Part shown: positions 1 through 9,894 of the stretch, in pieces
Layout of the letters: every line of letters begins with the position of its first letter
How positions within the stretch are numbered: the stretch's first letter is position 1
Source: Agarilytica rhodophyticola
Lineage (GTDB): Bacteria > Pseudomonadota > Gammaproteobacteria > Pseudomonadales > Cellvibrionaceae
Direction of reading: 5' to 3'
DNA length: 64,000 bases
NCBI RefSeq assembly: GCF_002157225.2
Contig: NZ_CP020038.1
Span: forward strand, 558,001 to 622,000
The notes under the pieces: generated by a model
Seen by the model: only the letters and a program-made list of their open reading frames with translations
Told to the model about the DNA's origin: nothing
The model's database searches: none
Translations under genes and position numbers: made by a program

Positions 1-560
1 ACTTTAGTAGTAATATAAACCTAGAAGAATAATTCTGGTTTCTATCTACTTGGAATGTCTAATGTGAATTCTGAAAAAATAATAAAAAATACTGGGAGTT
101 ATTTCATAACTGCTGTGTATTCCAGTCCTGTATTGAAAACAATTATTACTGTATTTTCCTAGTGTAAGTCTACTAATATCGTTATTATTAATTGAAGTTA
201 AAAAAATAATTTATACTGCCTACTCTTTGAAGATCATTTGGTTTTATCTTGTTTATCGTTTTCCTGTAAAGGCAAGATGTATTTTTAATTGTTAATAGTT
301 TTATTGTCACGTCAATTATTTTTTAGAAAAAATAAATAAACAGTTGTGTTATTCTCGCCACGAAATTTAACATAAATTAAATTTGTTTAATTTATGTTTT
401 AAGTTGGCGCAATAATTTATTCTGTATATGTTTTGTCTATCGTCGATTTTTTTTATGACGATTACCCGAAGAAATTCGTATGAATATTTATTGCCTTACT
501 TGCTTCTTTTGATAGCAAATTGTTTTTTATGTTCAAATATCTAAATAATGGCAGTTTAAG
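1..560. other. AT-rich intergenic region with a long hairpin
   Basis: No credible gene is seen in this stretch. It is very AT-rich. Its only clear structure is an inverted repeat: a perfect 13-bp arm at 369-381 pairs with 386-398 across a 4-nt loop, and an outer CGCCA (356-360) pairs with TGGCG (405-409) after short unpaired segments. This could be the terminator of a gene to the left, or a leader structure for the protease starting at 561. There is no U-tract to decide. Confidence 0.5.
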
Positions 561-2660
561 ATGATAAGAATAAAGTTAAAAAAACATTTCATTAATAAAA
601 TACTTCACCATAGACTAATGTTAGTCGTCCTAGTATTTTTAAATATAAGTGTTTGTGCTCAAGCGGATGATATGGATATTTTGTATATTCGCGGTGAGTT
701 TACCGATAAACCGATGACTATAAATAATCAAACTTGGCGAAATCGCTTGAATACTTTGAATGTCTCATTAAATCGGTATTGGGTAAAACATAGTTATAAA
801 AAAATCACCGCTATTAGAGCTACTTATACACAAGAGCTAACCTTTCCTGGTGTATCAGGTGATTATATGGATGTTCATAAACTTCGCAGTACTGCGCGCA
901 ATATGGCAAGTAATGCTGGATTTAACTTACAGGATTATGATCACGTTGTTTATTCTTATCCTAGTATTAAACATTCGCGTGAATTTGGTGCCCTGGGATC
1001 GCCTGGTAATATATGGCTGCCTGGAGAAAACCCATTTGATGGTGGTTTGATTCATGAGTTTGGTCACGCTCTAGGTCTTGGGCACGCTCACTCTATTGAG
1101 GGTGCTTCTGGTGTGATATATCCGGGTGAGGTGCGAGGAGGTAGAGATGGCTTGTTTATGATGGGTAGCGATGGCCAAGGCCGTATTGGTGATTATTCTA
1201 CAATTAATTTGCCCATGCGTTATCAAACAAAATTTATAGATGATCGTTATATTCCTATTGCAAAAACTGATAGTACTTATCGTATATGGGAGTTTGAACT
1301 AGATACTCTGCCTTCTGTCCGTAACTTGGGTGTTCGAGTAAATGTAAATGGAGAAGATTTTTGGATTAGCTATGCACCTAAGATGGCAGAACGCTGGGCT
1401 AACTTTGATTCTGCAGGATTTGCTCGCGGTGTTTTGGTTCACCGCAAAAATAATGCAGTCACATCGACATTAGACTTTACTCCAGGTTCGTTTAATGGCA
1501 CTAAGAATGAAGAAGACTTTAAAGATACTAGGGATGGAGCCTTACAGATAGGCAGTAGTTATAACTTTCCAAATAGTAATGTTTCCATTCGTCCAAAGAG
1601 CACTGGAAGTGCAGGAGGTATACGTTTTATTGATGTAGAAATAAAAATAGGAAATCCTTCATTTTCTGGTACCGCGAGAAATATTGGAGGAGCGGGGTCT
1701 ACAACAGAAATTAATGGCGGATTTTTTATTCGTAGCAGTGGTGGAGATATTTGGAATAACGCTGATACCTTCCATTATTATAGTCATCAGACTGGCTCAC
1801 GAAATGGCGATATACGGGCTAAGGTGGAATCTATTAACAGTGGTCATCAGTGGGGAAAATCTGGCGTAATGTTGCGGCAAAATAATTCCGACACAGCGAA
1901 AAATGTTTTTGTATATGTTCGCACAGATGGGCAGGTAGGTATGCAATGGAGAAATACAACCGGTGCTAGAAGTATGTCTAAATCTCTTGTTGGTGGCAAT
2001 GGAACACCTAAATGGGTGCGGGTCAGTAAGAGTGGTAACAAGGCAACAGGTTATTACTCTCTAGACGGTGTTAACTGGTTAACTATTGGCTCAGTTAATA
2101 TTCAACTTGGACGCGCACCTAGTATGGGTTTAGCCGTATCTTCTTTAAACGACTCAAATGAAACCACTACCCTTATGACAGGGGTGCAAGGTTTTGCTGG
2201 CACAAATAACCCAGAAGTTTTTAAATATGATTTTGGTAAAGCTACCTCTGCTTTAAAGCAAGGTTATCAACGGGTTACTGCTTCCACATCGCCCAATAAT
2301 ATCGTCTGGGGGCAAAGTGGTTTACAGGATCGGGATCGTGGTGTTGGTGATAGCACCGAGCGAGATTTTGTATTTGGCACTGCCGGTGGCATCTTAAGAA
2401 AGTTTCTGACTAATGGTGTCTGGGAGGTTACATGGATTATGGGAGATGGACATTACGCTCGCGACGGTCAGGGCGTTAAAGCTGAAGGTAGGGTCATGCT
2501 TTCAAATATAGCAACTCCTAAAGGTGTTTATACCACTAGATCTTTTATTGTCGAGGTTAAGGATGGTGTTTTAGATTTAGAATTCCTAAATGCACCAGGT
2601 GGTAATAATCTATGGCTTGTTAATGCATTAACACTTACTAAGATCAGTGAAATTAACTAG
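561..2660 (+). CDS. secreted zinc metalloprotease, metzincin-like, with C-terminal lectin-like domains
   Basis: Predicted exported zinc peptidase of 699 residues. Residues 1-35 form a basic start followed by a hydrophobic stretch ending near CAQA, a signal peptide. The catalytic motif HExxHxxGxxH is intact at H165, E166, H169, H175 (HEFGHALGLGH), the metzincin pattern. Residues about 380-540 look like a concanavalin/laminin-G-type fold with a paired GKSGVMLR element. Residues about 555-699 resemble the galactose-binding-like domain found at the N terminus of rhamnogalacturonan acetylesterases (FDFG start, DRDRG, WEVTWIMGDG). The latter two assignments are from recalled family features. The substrate is probably an extracellular or glycan-decorated protein; that is inference. 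It is convergent with the M36 peptidase at 2745-5426. Confidence 0.8.
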   Translation: MIRIKLKKHFINKILHHRLMLVVLVFLNISVCAQADDMDILYIRGEFTDKPMTINNQTWRNRLNTLNVSLNRYWVKHSYKKITAIRATYTQELTFPGVSGDYMDVHKLRSTARNMASNAGFNLQDYDHVVYSYPSIKHSREFGALGSPGNIWLPGENPFDGGLIHEFGHALGLGHAHSIEGASGVIYPGEVRGGRDGLFMMGSDGQGRIGDYSTINLPMRYQTKFIDDRYIPIAKTDSTYRIWEFELDTLPSVRNLGVRVNVNGEDFWISYAPKMAERWANFDSAGFARGVLVHRKNNAVTSTLDFTPGSFNGTKNEEDFKDTRDGALQIGSSYNFPNSNVSIRPKSTGSAGGIRFIDVEIKIGNPSFSGTARNIGGAGSTTEINGGFFIRSSGGDIWNNADTFHYYSHQTGSRNGDIRAKVESINSGHQWGKSGVMLRQNNSDTAKNVFVYVRTDGQVGMQWRNTTGARSMSKSLVGGNGTPKWVRVSKSGNKATGYYSLDGVNWLTIGSVNIQLGRAPSMGLAVSSLNDSNETTTLMTGVQGFAGTNNPEVFKYDFGKATSALKQGYQRVTASTSPNNIVWGQSGLQDRDRGVGDSTERDFVFGTAGGILRKFLTNGVWEVTWIMGDGHYARDGQGVKAEGRVMLSNIATPKGVYTTRSFIVEVKDGVLDLEFLNAPGGNNLWLVNALTLTKISEIN

Positions 2661-2691
2661 TTAGAAGCTATATACACACGTTTTTACTTTC

Positions 2692-2715
2692 AAAAAAAGC
2701 GGGCACTAGGCCCGC
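2692..2715 (-). terminator. Rho-independent terminator of the M36 peptidase gene
   Basis: GCGGGC (2699-2704) pairs perfectly with GCCCGC (2710-2715) across a 5-nt loop. Read on the minus strand, the stem is followed by a run of seven T (2692-2698), as expected for a terminator about 30 bp after the stop of the leftward gene. On the plus strand the following bases are not T-rich enough to be sure it also stops the rightward protease gene. Confidence 0.8.
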
Positions 2716-2744
2716 TATTAAAACAATGGATGAATGCCGATAAA

Positions 2745-5426
2745 TTAATTAGGACAGATTCTTACGTCATCAAGACCACATTCGACAATATCTCCTGGGC
2801 CTGCGCCGTCAGAACATTGTGCCCGGATAACCACATTAGAGCCTGCCGGTATCGCAGCCGAAACATTTGTCCATGCGGCGGTGGATCTCGAGTCACCATT
2901 ACTTGCCAGCGTAGAGAAGGTATTACCACCATCAGTAGATACTTCTAGTCTGAAGAAGTCACCATTGGCGTCATCACCAGCATCTCGTTGACCGTGGAAA
3001 TAAGCCATAGATAAAGTCGAAGCACTGTTAACGCTATAAGTGGGTGAAGAAGTAATACAAACTCCGCCGTCGACATCGTTAACTCCTACGGAGGTATTTG
3101 TGGCTGTAAAGTAAGCGTTGGAACCGCTATTTGCAGAACCTACTTGTGTTACTACACCACTGCTAGTTTGTTGGCTAGGAGAGGCGGAAACGAAAGCACC
3201 TGTTGAACAGCTAGAGGCACTTGAGTTGCTCCAGCCACCGCTGCCTGCTTCAAATCCTTCCTCAACAGTACAACCTCCTGGGCCAGGTGTTGGTGTTGGC
3301 GTTGGATTACCCGTACATTGCGCGGGAATATTAAAGCCGTTTCTAGCACTGCCGTTAGAGCCAGTAGTTGAAGCATTGGTACCTAAACCAAAGTCGGCAA
3401 AAGCATTCCATATAGTACATACATCACTGCCTCCAAAACTATTGTTGGCCGCAGCGATAATTCCATCACGAGCATCGATGAATGTTGGTGAACATGAGGT
3501 ATTTTTCAAACCCTCATTAACATAAAACATCATACGCTTGTTGCCTGCTTCATTGGCATCATTGATATCAAAGTCTAAGAGGTTTTCTTCAAAACCATGT
3601 TTATCAACAAGTGCCCAATATACTTCCCACAAGGCTTGTGCCCATACCGAACCAACACCATGAGGAACTACTGCATTGCGAACAGATTCATAGGTGTAAG
3701 AATTAATTGCGGGGTTAGTACTATAACGCTGAGGTCTGATGCTGCCATCTGTGGCTAAACCAAATAAGTAAGAACCTACGCCGCGTGCGTCGCCGCCACG
3801 ATCACCTACTTTGGCGGTATACACTAAGCCCAAAAAGTCACTCCAACCTTCGCCACCTTGTTGCTGGTTTCTCAGGCACGAACTGTTGCTTGGGCCACCC
3901 ACTTGTCGGGTTGAGATACCATGACCATATTCGTGGACGATAACCAAGTTATCAAAATCACCGTCACGAGAAGGGTTTGCTCTATTACAGGTGAACATTT
4001 GCATGCGCGGATTACTGCCGTCTCTAGGTGTAGAGAAGTTTGCATTACAATTACCGCTGCCGTCCTGGGCGTCTGCATTTACAGAGTCTGAGCCAGAGCC
4101 TCCGCGACCAAAGTTATTTTCCTGGAAATTACCACCTACTTCATCGAAACCATATTGATACTGTATGTCGTGGATAATGTTGTTCCAATAAAATAAATTG
4201 GCAATCGCGGCATTTTCAGATGCTGATGGTGCCCGTGACAAATCGATAGGGAAATCACAAACTTGGCCCGCGGAACAGCTTGGCTGTGGAGTATCACATC
4301 GGTTATTTGCGTCGGTATCTGCGCAGGCGTGAACATTGTTACCATCCATAATTAGGCTGTTACCGTCAAACCAACCGTTAGGCGAAGCAGTTGAGTCTTC
4401 AGGGTTGGAAACCAACACTCGAGCATCATTAGGTGGTGTGGGAGATGTATGAATGGGACTTTCTTCAGGTTCAGGATAGACTCTAAAAGCAGACTCTTCT
4501 GTTTGATCGAAGCTTGTTATCAGCTCACCTGTAACTGCGTTAACTGTGATATCTGGCCACGAATTATTCATTTTAAGTTGGAAATTCCAAGCCAGAGCGG
4601 TATTGCCCGGAGACATAGGCACCAACACGAGCTGTGCCTTAATAGGTTCGGAGGAAAGTTGTGCGTGATTGAGTATTGATGTCGCACGTATATCCGAATC
4701 CTGCTCACTTAACAGTGCTTGGTCTTTTACACTTACATTTAATGCCCGAGCCGCGGCATTGACTGCTTGGCCAGCATTAATTTTGGGCGTTAATGAATAA
4801 ACGCTATTTGCTAATTTGGGAATAAAGCCATTGGTTACATGACTAATAGCTCCCTGCGAAGAAACATGTGTTTGCAGTTGCCCGTTATAAACAGGGATAC
4901 CTTTATATACCTGTCTATAGTAATAGTGAGTGACACCACTAATCGATTTAACTGTATTGACTAATTCCATACCGTTGACATCGGAATCGGTTAATCCCAA
5001 TAACTGTACATGATCGGTAATAAAATTCTTAGCAACTGTTTCAAGATTTTGTCCAGCGAAGCCTTGCGGTGCTGGCATAATATTTCCTGTTGGATTAACA
5101 ATACTGCTAGTTGCGCCGTATTTGTTAAAAGTTGTTAACATCCCGGGCATTTGTTGACGCATGGTTTCGATACTTTGTAACTGTGCGTTTTCGGGTGCTA
5201 CAGCTGTTACTAGTGATGAAATAGCAAGTCGATTATCTATATTGCGTCCGTACTTTGATGTTCCATGTGAATGACCTGCATGTTCATGGTTTGAAACTGC
5301 ATAGCTTGAAGAAGCTGCTATAGATATTGCAATACTGAGTAATGATGAGCCAATAATTTTGGCGCATTTGTTTTTTTTAAATAAAGAACTATTACGCGAA
5401 CTGTCGCGGTAATTAGTGTTTCTCAC
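2745..5426 (-). CDS. secreted M36 (fungalysin-type) zinc metallopeptidase
   Basis: Extracellular metallopeptidase of 893 residues made as a zymogen. The start is a GTG at 5424-5426, preceded by a near-perfect GGAGGTGG ribosome-binding site. A hydrophobic export segment lies at about 23-43. An FTP/PepSY-type propeptide spans about 60-310 (GVTHYYYRQVYKGIPVYNG is typical). The M36 catalytic domain follows, with HEYGH at 498-502 and the third zinc ligand E527 in GGEGWSD. A TPTPTPGPG linker near 738 joins a C-terminal beta domain of about 150 residues with paired cysteines, like the accessory jelly-roll/MAM-like domains of secreted bacterial proteases. Fungalysins degrade elastin, keratin and other matrix proteins; the real substrate here is unknown. 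Its own terminator is at 2692-2715. Confidence 0.9.
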   Translation of the reverse strand: MRNTNYRDSSRNSSLFKKNKCAKIIGSSLLSIAISIAASSSYAVSNHEHAGHSHGTSKYGRNIDNRLAISSLVTAVAPENAQLQSIETMRQQMPGMLTTFNKYGATSSIVNPTGNIMPAPQGFAGQNLETVAKNFITDHVQLLGLTDSDVNGMELVNTVKSISGVTHYYYRQVYKGIPVYNGQLQTHVSSQGAISHVTNGFIPKLANSVYSLTPKINAGQAVNAAARALNVSVKDQALLSEQDSDIRATSILNHAQLSSEPIKAQLVLVPMSPGNTALAWNFQLKMNNSWPDITVNAVTGELITSFDQTEESAFRVYPEPEESPIHTSPTPPNDARVLVSNPEDSTASPNGWFDGNSLIMDGNNVHACADTDANNRCDTPQPSCSAGQVCDFPIDLSRAPSASENAAIANLFYWNNIIHDIQYQYGFDEVGGNFQENNFGRGGSGSDSVNADAQDGSGNCNANFSTPRDGSNPRMQMFTCNRANPSRDGDFDNLVIVHEYGHGISTRQVGGPSNSSCLRNQQQGGEGWSDFLGLVYTAKVGDRGGDARGVGSYLFGLATDGSIRPQRYSTNPAINSYTYESVRNAVVPHGVGSVWAQALWEVYWALVDKHGFEENLLDFDINDANEAGNKRMMFYVNEGLKNTSCSPTFIDARDGIIAAANNSFGGSDVCTIWNAFADFGLGTNASTTGSNGSARNGFNIPAQCTGNPTPTPTPGPGGCTVEEGFEAGSGGWSNSSASSCSTGAFVSASPSQQTSSGVVTQVGSANSGSNAYFTATNTSVGVNDVDGGVCITSSPTYSVNSASTLSMAYFHGQRDAGDDANGDFFRLEVSTDGGNTFSTLASNGDSRSTAAWTNVSAAIPAGSNVVIRAQCSDGAGPGDIVECGLDDVRICPN

Positions 5427-6476
5427 TATCCACCTCCGAAATATTATTTAGAATTTAATTTTTAATAATCGATAAGACATGAAAAGGAATAGTCTATTAG
5501 AGCCCTACTAATAGTTAATAGGTTAAATAAATAGACTTAGCTGAAACGTATAAGCTATTGGACTCCTCAAATTATTAAAAAATAATTTAATTCTTGTTTT
5601 AATTTTTTATTAAATAATAATTAATAAAAAATGTTACAACATATCTTTATTTTGCTTTTCGGCTACTGGGTTTTTGTTTTTTCTTAATACCTAAGTAGCT
5701 TGATCCTTTGGTTAGAAAATTGTGCTAGGAAAATTCCTTTAATATACATTAGCATCCTTTTAATACTTGTAAAATTTTTTTAAAAAGTTACTTGTTTTTA
5801 AAAAATAAAAAACTGAAATAATTTTACGGTGAGCTGTAATATTATAGTTGGCTATTATTTTTAATTTTAATAAAACAAAAAAATGATAATTTGTTATTTT
5901 TGGTGACAGATGATTTGCCTTTTGTGTAATTAAAAAGACCATCCTATTTTTATCGTTTGTTTCTAAAAATAAGAAACCTATTTTATCTTTTGTTGTGGTT
6001 TTATAGAAAAGACTTTCCTATATAGGGAAATACTATCGAATGTGATTTTTTATAGCAAAAGGATATTTTTTTTGTAGGTGTATTCGTAAGCCAAGCGATA
6101 AGATAATATTTTTAACTTTTGCTTATTTGTTTTTTATTTCTTATTAAATCAATTTAGATTTGTGATGCTTTTTGAAGTTGTATATGCATGTTTAGGTTTT
6201 TAGAATATAAATGGATAAATTTTTCAGTTAATGAGCGCTTTTTTTTCTCTATGTGAGATTTTGATATTTTAGGTGACAGGATTATATTGTAGAGCGTATT
6301 ATCTTTTGACTAATTAAATTCAATATATCCTCAGTATATTTGTGTGTATTGTGCGTAAGCAACGAAAAGAGATACTTACTGCGCCAATAATCACAAAAAC
6401 AATAATGTTATTTGTTGTTTACAGTAGATTAAATGGCGCATCTCGTTATTTAATGCATGTGCAGTGAAAATTTTTT
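5427..6476. other. AT-rich intergenic region, no gene seen
   Basis: About 1 kb between the start of the M36 peptidase and the end of oxyR. It is extremely AT-rich with homopolymer runs. Only low-complexity ORFs occur and none has a ribosome-binding site or protein-like composition. A short perfect palindrome CCTATATAGG lies at 6017-6026. The promoter of the M36 peptidase must be here, but no confident -35/-10 pair could be chosen in such AT-rich DNA. Confidence 0.5.
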
Positions 6477-7388
6477 TTAGTGCTCCGTACAATATTTTTT
6501 TAGCTGCTCTCGAAATATATTCATGAGTAATTCTATATCCTTAACTCCTGCATAATTTAGACGAGTAATAAAAGCAATAGTTCTGTGTGGCCCCGGTTCA
6601 TCTAGATGGACTGCTTTTAATTCCGACCCCTCAATGATCAGTTGATCCAACGCCATCTGTGGTACGAGTGTTGTACCCATGCGGCCTGCAACCATATGGA
6701 TCAATGTATATAGGCTTGCGCCAGACATAGAATAGCTGCCACCTTCAGTTGCTTGTAGTTTACATGCAGCCATTGCGTGTTCCTTTAAGCAGTGGCCGTC
6801 TTTGAGTAACAGCAAACGTGTTTCGCGAATCTCATCGCTGGTAATTTCTACTTGCTGGGCATGGCTGTCTGTATTGTGGGCAACCATGAAAAAATCCTCT
6901 TGCCAAAATTCGAAGGCATGCAATCCATCCAGAGGATAAGGCAAAGCCAAAATACCTGCATCAATGTCGCCATTCTTAACCATTTCGACTAGGACATGGG
7001 ATTGTTCTTCTAAGATAGTGAGTTCTAGATCCGGGTATTGTTTTCGTACTTCAGGCAACACTTTAGGCAATAAATAAGGGCCTATGGTTGGAATAACGCC
7101 AATGGATAAAGGATGGTTTAGCGGTGATGTTTGGCGTTTGGAGAGCTGGTATAGATCATCCATTCGTATTTTAATATCTCTCGCCTTCTCTAGTAAGTCT
7201 TCACCAACTTTGGTGGTCAATACCCTTTTGGTATCCCGCTCGAATATCTGAATACCGAGCTGACTTTCCAGCTCAGAAATCGCGGTACTCAATGCGGATT
7301 GTGATACAGAGCACATTTCTGCTGCTTTCTTGAAGTGCTTAGTCTTATCCACGGCCAGAGCGTAAGTGAGCTGTTTAAGTGTGATCAT
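6477..7388 (-). CDS. oxyR: OxyR, LysR-family peroxide sensor
   Basis: Hydrogen-peroxide-sensing transcription activator, 303 residues from the ATG at 7386-7388. A longer in-frame reading to 7451 exists, but the family N terminus (MITLKQLTYALAV) and an upstream AGG favour the shorter form. N-terminal winged helix at about 1-60, LysR effector domain after 90. The two redox cysteines are at C200 and C209 with the same nine-residue step as C199/C208 of E. coli OxyR (GHCLKEHAMAAC). It is divergent from ahpC, its classical target, and probably represses itself. No terminator hairpin was seen after the stop. Confidence 0.95.
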   Translation of the reverse strand: MITLKQLTYALAVDKTKHFKKAAEMCSVSQSALSTAISELESQLGIQIFERDTKRVLTTKVGEDLLEKARDIKIRMDDLYQLSKRQTSPLNHPLSIGVIPTIGPYLLPKVLPEVRKQYPDLELTILEEQSHVLVEMVKNGDIDAGILALPYPLDGLHAFEFWQEDFFMVAHNTDSHAQQVEITSDEIRETRLLLLKDGHCLKEHAMAACKLQATEGGSYSMSGASLYTLIHMVAGRMGTTLVPQMALDQLIIEGSELKAVHLDEPGPHRTIAFITRLNYAGVKDIELLMNIFREQLKKYCTEH

Positions 7389-7423
7389 ATAACCTAGGTT
7401 CTCATAAGGGGTTGTTCTAAAAA

Positions 7424-7438
7424 ATAGATTGGCTTTAT
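7424..7438. promoter_or_regulatory. possible OxyR half-site upstream of ahpC
   Basis: ATAGATTGGCTTTAT matches the OxyR half-site pattern ATAG-N-T-N3-A-N-CTAT at the first ATAG, the T at position 6 and three of the last four bases. The second half expected seven bases downstream (7446-7460) matches poorly. The position, between divergent oxyR and ahpC, is right. Treat it as a candidate only. Confidence 0.3.
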
Positions 7439-7534
7439 ATATTTTATTCAATTTATTAAATGAGTGGTAGCCCTTATTCTACTTCCATCAACTTAACGAA
7501 CTAACTTTTAATACTCGAATGAGGAAGTAACGAC

Positions 7535-8098
7535 ATGGCTAAAATCAACCAATCTATCCCTGAGTTCAAAGCTGAAGCTTTTCATAACGGTGAATTCACT
7601 ACAGTAACTAGCGAAGACGTTAAAGGTAAATGGTCCATCTTCTTATTTTACCCAGCTGACTTCACTTTTGTTTGCCCTACTGAACTTGAAGATATGGCTA
7701 AGCATTACAAAGAGTTACAAGACCTAGGTGTTGAGGTTTACTCTGTTTCTACAGACACCCACTTTGTTCACAAAGCGTGGCACGACTCAAGTGATGCTAT
7801 TGGCAAAATCGAATACCCAATGATCGGTGACCCAACAGGCACTATCACACGTGGCTTCGATGTAATGATTGAAGAAGAAGGTGTGGCTTTACGCGGTACT
7901 TTCCTTGTTAACCCTGAAGGTGTTATCAAAGTTGCAGAAATACACGACTTAGGTATTGGCCGCTCTGCAAAAGATATGTTGCGTAAAGTGAAAGCTGCTC
8001 AATATGTGGCAAACCACGACGGCGAAGTTTGCCCAGCAGCATGGGAAGAAGGTGAAGAAACTTTAACTCCTAGTTTAGATCTTGTTGGCAAGATTTAA
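7535..8098 (+). CDS. ahpC: AhpC, alkyl hydroperoxide reductase peroxiredoxin
   Basis: Typical two-cysteine peroxiredoxin of 187 residues that reduces hydrogen peroxide and organic peroxides in the cytoplasm, recycled by AhpF. The peroxidatic cysteine is C47 in the FVCPTE motif, and the resolving cysteine is in GEVCPAAW near the C terminus. The length equals that of E. coli AhpC. A GAGGAAG ribosome-binding site precedes the ATG. It lies 147 bp from the divergent oxyR start and 64 bp upstream of ahpF, with a stable hairpin in between. OxyR-dependent induction is expected from the family. Confidence 0.98.
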   Translation: MAKINQSIPEFKAEAFHNGEFTTVTSEDVKGKWSIFLFYPADFTFVCPTELEDMAKHYKELQDLGVEVYSVSTDTHFVHKAWHDSSDAIGKIEYPMIGDPTGTITRGFDVMIEEEGVALRGTFLVNPEGVIKVAEIHDLGIGRSAKDMLRKVKAAQYVANHDGEVCPAAWEEGEETLTPSLDLVGKI

Positions 8099-8115
8099 AG
8101 GAAGGTGCTAAGCAC

Positions 8116-8141
8116 GCGGCGAAGTTGACTTACTTCGCCGC
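8116..8141 (+). other. intercistronic hairpin between ahpC and ahpF
   Basis: A perfect 10-bp stem (8116-8125 with 8132-8141) and a 6-nt loop, without a downstream T-run. It starts 18 bp after the ahpC stop. Such a structure would protect the 3' end of the ahpC message or partly attenuate ahpF, which fits the need for far more AhpC than AhpF. The role is inferred. Confidence 0.75.
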
Positions 8142-8162
8142 CCAGACAGAAGAGACAGTATT

Positions 8163-9758
8163 ATGTTAACGAAAAATTTATTAGACGCACTGAAGTCATA
8201 TACTGCAAAAATGAGTAATGACGTAACCTTAGTTCTACAAACTGGCGAACATGCAAAACGTGCTGAGTTGGTTAAATTTTTAAATGACTTTGCTTCAGTA
8301 TCAGACAGAATTCATGTTGAAGAGCGGGATGTTCCAGCAGTCTTACGCAGTCCCATAAGCTTTATGCTTGAAGTGGATGGGAAATCTCAAGGAATGATCT
8401 TTTCCGGCATTCCAGCAGGTCATGAGTTTAATTCATTGGTCTTAGCCGTTCTTCATACTTCTGGCACAGATGTAAAACTTGATGACAGTATTAGAAATAT
8501 TATTACTGGTGTTGAAGAAGAATTGCGTTTTGAAGTTTTTGTAAGCTTAAGCTGTCATAACTGTCCTGATGTGGTTCAGTCCATCAACCAATTTGCCAGT
8601 CTAAATGACAATATATCAGCGGAAATGATTGATGGTGGTTTATATCCTGAGTTAATTGAAGAACGCAATATACAAGGTGTGCCTACGGTATATCTAAACG
8701 GCGAGCTCTTTGCCAATGGCAAAATTGATACGGCGCAGCTGTTAGAGAAACTTATGGCCCGTTCGCCTAAGTTAGCACAGGTCGGTAATGCAAGTAATAA
8801 GAGTGCTGCACTACCATTGCAAGATGTCACAGTAATTGGTGGTGGCCCTGCAGGTGTTTCAGCTTCTATTTATGCGGCGCGTAAAGGTTTAAATGTTACT
8901 TTGATTGCGGATCGTATTGGTGGTCAAGTGAAAGATACTATGGGCATCGAAAATTTGATCTCAGTACCTCAAACTACTGGGCCAAAATTATCTGGTTCTT
9001 TACAAGAGCATATGAATGAATATGACATCACTATTAAGGAACATTTACGCGTTGATAAGATTGAAAAAGGCGAGATAAAAACCATACATCTTTCTTCTGG
9101 GGAAAAAATCCAGAGTAGGACGATTATTATCGCTACCGGTGCGAAGTGGAGAGAGCTTGGTATCCCCGGTGAAAAAGAAAATATTGGTAATGGTGTTGCC
9201 TATTGTCCCCATTGCGATGGGCCTTTCTTTAAAGGGAAAGATGTTGCTGTTGTTGGTGGAGGTAACTCTGGTATTGAAGCAGCATTAGATTTGGCTGGCA
9301 TTGTTAAGTCGGTAACGGTATTTGAATTTTTACCTGAGCTTAAAGCCGATAAAGTACTAGTGGATCAAGCCTATGCTCGTGACAATATTACTATTTTAAA
9401 GAACGTGGCCACGCAAGAAATTACAGCAGAAAACGGTAAAGTGACTGCGGTAGAATACCAGGATCGTGCCACTGGTGAAAATAAGACGGCAGATTTATCT
9501 GGTGTATTTGTACAAATAGGCTTAGTTCCTAATAGTGGATTCTTAAAAGATGTGGTGGAGCTTACACCTTATGGTGAAGTGGTAATTAACGATCGCGGCG
9601 AAACCAGTGAAACGGGTATTTATGCTTGCGGTGATGTTACCACCGTACCTTATAAACAAATTGTTGTGGCAATGGGCGAGGGATCTAAAGCTGCTCTAGC
9701 CGCATACGACTACCTATTAATGCAGCCTGCTATTGCCTCTGATAGCGAAGCTGCATAG
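8163..9758 (+). CDS. ahpF: AhpF, alkyl hydroperoxide reductase flavoprotein subunit
   Basis: NAD(P)H-dependent disulfide reductase that regenerates AhpC, 531 residues, close to the family length. The N-terminal tandem thioredoxin fold carries C131-H-N-C134, matching E. coli C129/C132. The C-terminal thioredoxin-reductase-like part has an FAD site ([19 protein letters not shown]), a CPHC redox pair near residue 348, an NAD site (VVGGGNSG) and the closing YACGDVT motif. It is in an operon with ahpC. All key residues are present. Confidence 0.98.
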   Translation: MLTKNLLDALKSYTAKMSNDVTLVLQTGEHAKRAELVKFLNDFASVSDRIHVEERDVPAVLRSPISFMLEVDGKSQGMIFSGIPAGHEFNSLVLAVLHTSGTDVKLDDSIRNIITGVEEELRFEVFVSLSCHNCPDVVQSINQFASLNDNISAEMIDGGLYPELIEERNIQGVPTVYLNGELFANGKIDTAQLLEKLMARSPKLAQVGNASNKSAALPLQDVTVIGGGPAGVSASIYAARKGLNVTLIADRIGGQVKDTMGIENLISVPQTTGPKLSGSLQEHMNEYDITIKEHLRVDKIEKGEIKTIHLSSGEKIQSRTIIIATGAKWRELGIPGEKENIGNGVAYCPHCDGPFFKGKDVAVVGGGNSGIEAALDLAGIVKSVTVFEFLPELKADKVLVDQAYARDNITILKNVATQEITAENGKVTAVEYQDRATGENKTADLSGVFVQIGLVPNSGFLKDVVELTPYGEVVINDRGETSETGIYACGDVTTVPYKQIVVAMGEGSKAALAAYDYLLMQPAIASDSEAA

Positions 9759-9762
9759 GGGC

Positions 9763-9801
9763 CTGTTAGCACTAATGGAGTTATTAAATTAGTGTTAACA
9801 G
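9763..9801 (+). other. hairpin immediately after ahpF
   Basis: A 14-bp stem with a single G-U pair (9763-9776 with 9788-9801) around an 11-nt loop, starting 4 bp after the ahpF stop. No T-run follows, so it is more likely a message-stabilising structure than a terminator; the true terminator is at 9835-9874. Confidence 0.6.
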
Positions 9802-9834
9802 ACCCTAGTAAGGCCCTTGATATACTTTTATCAC

Positions 9835-9874
9835 AGCACAAGACAATCTATTGGTCTTGTGCTCTTTTTGTTTT
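9835..9874 (+). terminator. Rho-independent terminator of the ahpCF operon
   Basis: A perfect 10-bp stem AGCACAAGAC (9835-9844) with GTCTTGTGCT (9854-9863), a 9-nt loop, followed by CTTTTTGTTTT. The convergent small RING-like gene ends just beyond, at 9895. Confidence 0.9.
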
Positions 9875-9894
9875 GAACGCTCTTAAAATATAAC

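Noticed and set aside
5760-5942. 60-residue reading frame in the AT-rich gap before the M36 peptidase
   Set aside because: Composed almost only of Lys, Phe, Ile and Asn from AT-rich DNA, with no ribosome-binding site or neighbour logic.
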